64,000 nucleotides of DNA, taken from NCBI GenBank assembly GCA_040216885.1, contig JAVJOG010000027.1, positions 124,001 through 188,000 on the forward strand, written 5' to 3'. Source of the DNA: Parvibaculum sp040216885 (lineage in GTDB: Bacteria; Pseudomonadota; Alphaproteobacteria; Parvibaculales; Parvibaculaceae). Position 1 is the stretch's first letter, and the number at the start of each line of letters is the position of its first letter. Position numbers and translations under genes: made by a program. Under the pieces are notes generated by a model. That model had not been told where the DNA came from, searched no databases, and saw only the letters and a list, made by a program, of their open reading frames with translations. Shown here one piece after another: positions 59,812-64,000 of the stretch.

Positions 59812-60404
59812 TCCTCGTCATCGACAATTTCGACAGTTTCGTTCACAACCTCGCCCGCTATATCGGCGAGCTTGGCCATGAACGCCGCACCATTCGCACC
59901 GACGCGATCACGGTCGGCGACGCGCTGGCGCTCGAACCGCAAGCGATCGTCCTTTCGCCGGGCCCATGCGGACCGGACAAGGCCGGCATCTCGGTGCCGC
60001 TGGTCAAGGCGGCGGCCGAACGGGGCATTCCACTGCTCGGCGTCTGCCTCGGCCATCAGGCAGTGGCGTCGGCTTTCGGCGGCAACATCGTTCGTGCCGC
60101 AAAGCCCGTGCACGGCAAACCCGCCCGCATCGCCCATGACGGCACCGGCCTGTTTGAAGGATTGCCGTCGCCCTTCATCGCCGCGCGCTACCACTCGTTG
60201 ATCGCCGAACTGCCGCAAGGCGGCCCCTTGCGCTCCACCGCCTTCGCCGATGACGGCACGCTGATGGCACTGGCTCACGAAACGCTGCCGATTTTCGGCG
60301 TGCAGTTTCACCCCGAATCGGTATTGACCGAGCATGGGCATGCGCTGCTGGCGAATTTTCTCGCGCTGGCAGTCGCAAAACCCCGCGAGAAGATGCGCGC
60401 ATGA
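59808..60404 (+). CDS. pabA: Aminodeoxychorismate synthase glutamine amidotransferase
   Basis: 198 residues, class I glutaminase. Catalytic Cys in GVCLGHQA, His and Glu in FHPESVLTEHG, and the N-terminal MILVIDNFDSFVHNLARYI. It supplies ammonia to PabB. In some bacteria the same subunit serves anthranilate synthase; placement between pabB and pabC makes the folate role primary. Overlaps both neighbours by four bases. Confidence 0.92.
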   Translation: MILVIDNFDSFVHNLARYIGELGHERRTIRTDAITVGDALALEPQAIVLSPGPCGPDKAGISVPLVKAAAERGIPLLGVCLGHQAVASAFGGNIVRAAKPVHGKPARIAHDGTGLFEGLPSPFIAARYHSLIAELPQGGPLRSTAFADDGTLMALAHETLPIFGVQFHPESVLTEHGHALLANFLALAVAKPREKMRA

Positions 60405-61249
60405 TCCTGTGGCTCAACGGCGAACTTGTCCCCGCATCGCAAGCACGGATCGACCCGGCCGATCGCGGCTTTTTGCTCGGCGACGGTATTTTCGAAACCA
60501 TGCTGGCGCGGCACGGACGGGTGGCGTTTCTCGACGCGCATCTGATGAGGCTCGCGCGCGGTGCCGAGGCGATCGGTCTCGCGCGGCCGTTCGATCCGGC
60601 GCGGATCGCCACCGCCTGCATGAAACTCCTCGAAGCAAACGGACTGGCCGACGCGACGCGCGCGGCCTTGCGGCTGACACTGACGCGAGGGCCGGCCCCG
60701 CGCGGCCTCGCATTGCCGCCCGAACCCGCGCCGACACTGATGATCGCGGCGGCATTGGCGGCCCCGCGGCCCGCAGGCCTCACGGCGATTGTGGCGGCGC
60801 CACGCCGCAACAATCGCTCGCCCTCGGCACAATTGAAGGCGATTGCCTATCTCGACAATGTGCTCGCGAAAGAGGAAGCCCGCGCGCGCGGCGCCGAGGA
60901 AGCGCTGATGCTCGACAATGACGGGCATCTAGCCTGTGCCAGCGCTGCCAACATCTTCGTCTGGGAAAACGGCCGATTGCTGACGCCGTCTGCCGATTGC
61001 GGCATCCTGCCGGGCATCGTTCGCGCCGCGATCCTCGAACTGGCGCCAAACCTCGGCATCGAAACGCTGGAAGATCGGATCGCGGCGTCGCGCTTGTCCC
61101 GCATAGCAGGCGCGTTCGTGACCAACAGCCTGATCGGCGTCGTGCCGCTGACACGCATCGGCGACCGCGCGCTGCCGGTTCATCCGCTGACCGCCCGCCT
61201 CGCGGCGGCTTACGAGTCGTTGCTGGATACCGCCGACAGGAACGGCTGA
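60401..61249 (+). CDS. pabC: Aminodeoxychorismate lyase
   Basis: 282 residues, fold IV PLP enzyme. N-terminal DRGFLLGDGIFETMLARHG, the PLP lysine region SAQLKAIAYLDNVLAKEEA and the CASAANIFVWENG loop. It splits aminodeoxychorismate to 4-aminobenzoate and pyruvate. The fold is shared with branched-chain and D-amino acid aminotransferases; the operon with pabBA decides the call. Confidence 0.88.
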   Translation: MILWLNGELVPASQARIDPADRGFLLGDGIFETMLARHGRVAFLDAHLMRLARGAEAIGLARPFDPARIATACMKLLEANGLADATRAALRLTLTRGPAPRGLALPPEPAPTLMIAAALAAPRPAGLTAIVAAPRRNNRSPSAQLKAIAYLDNVLAKEEARARGAEEALMLDNDGHLACASAANIFVWENGRLLTPSADCGILPGIVRAAILELAPNLGIETLEDRIAASRLSRIAGAFVTNSLIGVVPLTRIGDRALPVHPLTARLAAAYESLLDTADRNG

Positions 61250-61400
61250 CCTGCTGTTAACCCTGCATAACCAAAGCAATTTCTGACTTCTGGACTTTTT
61301 CCCGAAATGGCACGATGCTTTAGTTGAGCAGCGACCCACCGGGGGGCGGGTCCGGAAGACGCGGCCGGACATGGCCGAAACAACGCGGGGAGTTACGGCC

Positions 61401-61832
61401 ATGACGCGGATATTTGGAACCTTCGCATTGATTGTTCGCGAGGGTTCATCGCTTATTTTTGCGGCCCTGATCTGGTTTGTCTTCTGGGGTGGATATGCAC
61501 CGGTGCTCGACACGCCTGAACAGACTTTCAATCTGGCGGTCCTCGCCGGACTGATTGCGATTGGCTACCTTTCGTTACAGGCTCTGGCGGTCGTCAATCA
61601 GCCGGTCGGACAGGAAACCCGTTTTCTGGTCGACATCATGCTGTCGCTGGTTCCGCTGGCGCTGGTCGCCTATGCCGCAGTCCAGCATATCAACGGATCC
61701 AGCGAACTTCCCTATCATCAGGCCGGCATCCTCTGGCTCTTCGGCGCGGTTGCGGTTTCCGATGTGGTGATCAACACCTGGATGGGTCTGAAGCTCAACA
61801 AGCTCGCCAGCGACATGGTGATCATGAAGTAA
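61401..61832 (+). CDS. Small polytopic membrane protein
   Basis: 143 residues with four predicted membrane helices (about 12-32, 42-62, 76-96, 110-130). No known domain recognised. ATG 61401 has GGGGAG eight bases upstream, better than ATG 61371, which lacks a site. It is conserved in style with alphaproteobacterial small inner-membrane proteins but the function is unknown. The following DUF2817 gene starts 21 bases on. Confidence 0.68.
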   Translation: MTRIFGTFALIVREGSSLIFAALIWFVFWGGYAPVLDTPEQTFNLAVLAGLIAIGYLSLQALAVVNQPVGQETRFLVDIMLSLVPLALVAYAAVQHINGSSELPYHQAGILWLFGAVAVSDVVINTWMGLKLNKLASDMVIMK

Positions 61833-61853
61833 GCTGGCCGGGACCGGAAGCCG

Positions 61854-62936
61854 ATGTCCGCGGCAGAGCACTTTTCGCACAGCTACGCCGAAGCGCGCCG
61901 CCGTTTCCTCGACGCGGCGCGGGCGGCGGGTGCGACGCTTACCGCCCGCGAACACCCGCTGAAAGGCCCGGACGGCGAAACGCTGGCGACCGACATCGCC
62001 CGCATCGGACCGGCAGATGCGGCCCGCATCCTCGGCATCGGCTCGGGCACGCATGGCGTCGAGGGCTATTGCGGCTCGGGCGTCCAGACGGCGCTCCTGA
62101 GCGAAGGCTTCGCGCGCGACCTGCCCGAAGACACGGCGGTCCTCTTCATCCATGCGATCAATCCCTACGGCTTTGCCTTCGACCGCCGCGTCAACGAGGA
62201 CAATGTCGATCTCAACCGCAACTTCCTCGATCACACGAAGCCGCATCCCGAAAACCCGGGCTACGAGGAACTGGCCGACGCGATCAACCCGCGCGACATC
62301 TCGGCCGAGGCGCTGGCGGAAAGCCGCGAAAAAATGAAGGCCTATGCGGACAAGCACGGCCACCGCGCCATGCAGCACGCGCTGAGCGCCGGCCAGTACA
62401 CGCACCCGGACGGCGTGCAATATGGCGGGCGCGAGCCTGTGTGGTCGAACCGCACGCTGCGCGGCATCCTGCGCGAGGACATGGGCGCGGCGGCACGCAT
62501 CATCTTCGTCGATATCCATTCGGGCCTCGGCGCGCGCGGCGCGGGCGAGATGATCTGCACGGATTCCGAGGCAAGCGGCAGCTTCAAGCGGATGCGCGAA
62601 TGGTGGGGGCCGATCGTACGCTCGACGGTCGATGGCGATTCCATTTCGTCGAACGTGCCGGGCTCGATCCCGGTCTGTTTCGCCGAGGAACTGAAGGGGC
62701 GCGAAGTGACGGCGGGCGGCCTCGAATTCGGCACCGTACCGATCCGCGAGGTAACGGTGGCGCTGCAGGCCGATAACTGGCTGCACCAGAACGGCGGCCA
62801 CAAAAACCCGAAGGCCCGCGAAGTCGGCAAGATGATCCGCGATGCCTTCTATGTCGATGCCGACGACTGGAAGGAAGCGGTGACGGCACAAACGCGCGAT
62901 GTCTGCGCGGCGGCGCTGCGCGGTCTGCAAGCCTGA
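61854..62936 (+). CDS. DUF2817 family metallo-carboxypeptidase-like protein
   Basis: 360 residues resembling M14 carboxypeptidases. Zinc ligands are suggested by GTHGVEGYCGS (His and Glu) and DIHSGLGARG (His); VDLNRNFLDH is the substrate-arginine/asparagine segment of the fold, and GLEFGTVP carries the probable catalytic Glu. No signal peptide, so cytosolic. DUF2817 members are little studied; peptide or amide hydrolysis is inferred from the fold. Confidence 0.8.
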   Translation: MSAAEHFSHSYAEARRRFLDAARAAGATLTAREHPLKGPDGETLATDIARIGPADAARILGIGSGTHGVEGYCGSGVQTALLSEGFARDLPEDTAVLFIHAINPYGFAFDRRVNEDNVDLNRNFLDHTKPHPENPGYEELADAINPRDISAEALAESREKMKAYADKHGHRAMQHALSAGQYTHPDGVQYGGREPVWSNRTLRGILREDMGAAARIIFVDIHSGLGARGAGEMICTDSEASGSFKRMREWWGPIVRSTVDGDSISSNVPGSIPVCFAEELKGREVTAGGLEFGTVPIREVTVALQADNWLHQNGGHKNPKAREVGKMIRDAFYVDADDWKEAVTAQTRDVCAAALRGLQA

Positions 62937-62950
62937 TCCCGCAAACGAAA

Positions 62951-62971
62951 ACGCCGCCCGAAAGGCGGCGT
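62951..62971. terminator. Terminator between the DUF2817 gene and rpmF
   Basis: ACGCCGCC (62951-62958), loop CGAAA, GGCGGCGT (62964-62971). The T-rich run lies on the minus strand side (TTTTCGTTT), so it best serves rpmF. Confidence 0.8.
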
Positions 62972-62997
62972 CTCGAATTCGATTTGCCGTGAAAGGC

Positions 62998-63180
62998 TTA
63001 GTCGGCCTTCGGCTTCAGTATCTGCTTGCCGCGATACATGCCGGATTTCAGGTCGACATGATGCGGACGGTGCAGCTCACCCGAATCCGGGTTCTCGACA
63101 TAGGCCGGCTGCTTCAGCGCATCGGCCGAACGGCGCATGCCGCGCTTCGACGGGGTGGTTTTCCTCTTGGGGACGGCCAT
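62998..63180 (-). CDS. rpmF: 50S ribosomal protein L32
   Basis: 60 residues, basic, starting MAVPKRKTTPSKRGMRRSAD, the invariant L32 N-terminus. The zinc-binding cysteines of some L32 proteins are absent, so this is the zinc-free form. It is structural in the large subunit. A strong terminator follows. Confidence 0.96.
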   Translation of the reverse strand: MAVPKRKTTPSKRGMRRSADALKQPAYVENPDSGELHRPHHVDLKSGMYRGKQILKPKAD

Positions 63181-63359
63181 GGCGTATCGCTCCGATCAGG
63201 GCCCCGGAGAGCCCTCGCCTCACGAATAAGGCTTTGAAAACAAAAGATTGGCCGCTCCCGCCCCGGACGCGGGGATCCGTGGGGACAGCCTTTGGCGGCC
63301 TTATACAGTGAAACCGGCGCGAAAGTCCATAAGGAGCCGGGATCGGCGCGCAGCCAGCC

Positions 63360-63974
63360 TCAATTGAGCCGGACGACCGCGCATTCATCGGCCGAAACGG
63401 CCGCCCGGGCGCAAGCCGCCCGCGCCGACGCCTCGCTGCCGAAGGCGCCCATGCGGACCCTGTGGACCTGTTCGCCGCCGACCACGGCACTGTCGATCGA
63501 AACGCGCTCCTCGCCCCGGAGATCGGGCTCACGGCCCAGAATGTCGAAATAGCGCCGGCTGGCGCGGTCGATGGTGCTGTAGGACCCAAGATGCACATAG
63601 AAGCGCTCGCCACCCGACGCGCGCAGCGAGGCCGGCGCGGCAAGCGAATTCGTGACGATGGCGCCGCCACGGCCCGGGCGGGCCAGCGGACGCGGCGCCG
63701 GAGCGCGAAGCGAGCCGGTGATCAGATCGGCATGGGGATCGTTCCAGACGGCCTGCACGACTTGCGGGCGCGGAAGCGGCCGCCGCGCGGCGGGTTGCGC
63801 CGCAAGCACTGGAATTTCAATGGTTTTCTCGACCAGCCGCGTCATCCCGCCCCGGTCGTAGCGCGAGGCCTCGCGCGGCTCGACGATGCCGCGTTCCTTC
63901 TGGATCACGAAGAGCGCAATAAGCACTGCCCCGAGAAAAAGCCAGAAACGGTCGCGTTGAACCCTGTCGAACAT
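63360..63974 (-). CDS. Membrane-anchored SPOR-domain protein
   Basis: 204 residues. A short cytosolic start, one membrane helix (about 10-26, FWLFLGAVLIALFVIQ), a Pro/Arg-rich linker and a C-terminal SPOR-type domain (about 122-204) with RFYVHLGSYSTIDRASRRY and VHRVRMGAFGSEASARAACA as its two repeats. SPOR domains bind denuded glycan at the division septum. The gene lies 179 bases upstream of rpmF on the same strand. Confidence 0.8.
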   Translation of the reverse strand: MFDRVQRDRFWLFLGAVLIALFVIQKERGIVEPREASRYDRGGMTRLVEKTIEIPVLAAQPAARRPLPRPQVVQAVWNDPHADLITGSLRAPAPRPLARPGRGGAIVTNSLAAPASLRASGGERFYVHLGSYSTIDRASRRYFDILGREPDLRGEERVSIDSAVVGGEQVHRVRMGAFGSEASARAACARAAVSADECAVVRLN

Positions 63975-64000
63975 CGGTGCCTCCCTTGCCGCCGCCGGCC

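Overview
The window reads as an ordinary stretch of a GC-rich alphaproteobacterial chromosome carrying one large insertion sequence. Lineage markers include the single-domain response regulator CpdR, a HIG1-type membrane protein, the orders argH-lipoprotein-lysA and ftsE-ftsX-ydcF-plsC, a chorismate mutase/hisC/tyrC block divergent from metX-metW, a phaA-phaB pair divergent from phaR, and two genes of the ethylmalonyl-CoA pathway (ccr, mcd). A Hyphomicrobiales/Parvibaculum-like organism would fit, but that placement is inference from gene content. I saw no rRNA, tRNA or CRISPR array.

Layout. 1-1841: end of an acyl-CoA dehydrogenase gene, then crotonyl-CoA carboxylase/reductase. 2047-4762: divergent sulfide/persulfide detoxification locus (TauE exporter, rhodanese, BigR/SqrR-like repressor against persulfide dioxygenase) with a doubled operator. 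4785-10436: a 1244-residue repeat-rich autotransporter behind a LuxR-type regulator fused to a hydrolase fold that has lost catalytic residues. 10489-16933: TrkH, methylsuccinyl-CoA dehydrogenase, HIG1 protein, lipid A deacylase PagL, haloalkane dehalogenase, cytochrome b561, cobalamin adenosyltransferase. 17179-19900: etfBA and a 3-hydroxybutyryl-CoA dehydrogenase gene interrupted by a stop codon. 19969-29384: PAS protein, methyltransferase, TlpA, argH, lptM-like, lysA, DUF4175 protein, cpdR, hpt, zinc-ribbon protein. 29600-32758: ftsEX, ydcF, plsC.

32808-35464 is a complete 2657-bp IS1595-family element with 25-bp inverted repeats and an exact 8-bp target duplication. Besides the transposase it carries four cargo genes: a small protein, a DUF3892 protein, a membrane-anchored protein and an ImmA/IrrE metallopeptidase. 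The last two overlap and are visibly AT-richer than the host. The element sits between plsC and the B12-dependent ribonucleotide reductase gene nrdJ; the core promoter and a perfect DnaA box remain on the nrdJ side.

37892-49899: VOC protein, YcaQ-type glycosylase, ChaC, DUF2125, aromatic/histidine genes (chorismate mutase, hisC, tyrC), metXW, a methyltransferase, glyoxalase II, a DUF985 cupin, a polysaccharide deacetylase and a DUF882 protein. 49955-52805: phaB, phaA, phaR. 52768-57110: an EAL phosphodiesterase with degenerate GGDEF, two small genes, a frameshifted enoyl-CoA hydratase pseudogene and a dienoyl-CoA reductase-like SDR. 57306-63974: alpha/beta hydrolase, a tight pabB-pabA-pabC operon, a membrane protein, a DUF2817 peptidase, rpmF and a SPOR-domain protein.

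The connecting theme is short-chain acyl-CoA metabolism: polyhydroxybutyrate synthesis, the ethylmalonyl-CoA pathway, electron transfer flavoprotein and cobalamin supply. Two genes on the beta-oxidation side of that network are broken in this sequence.
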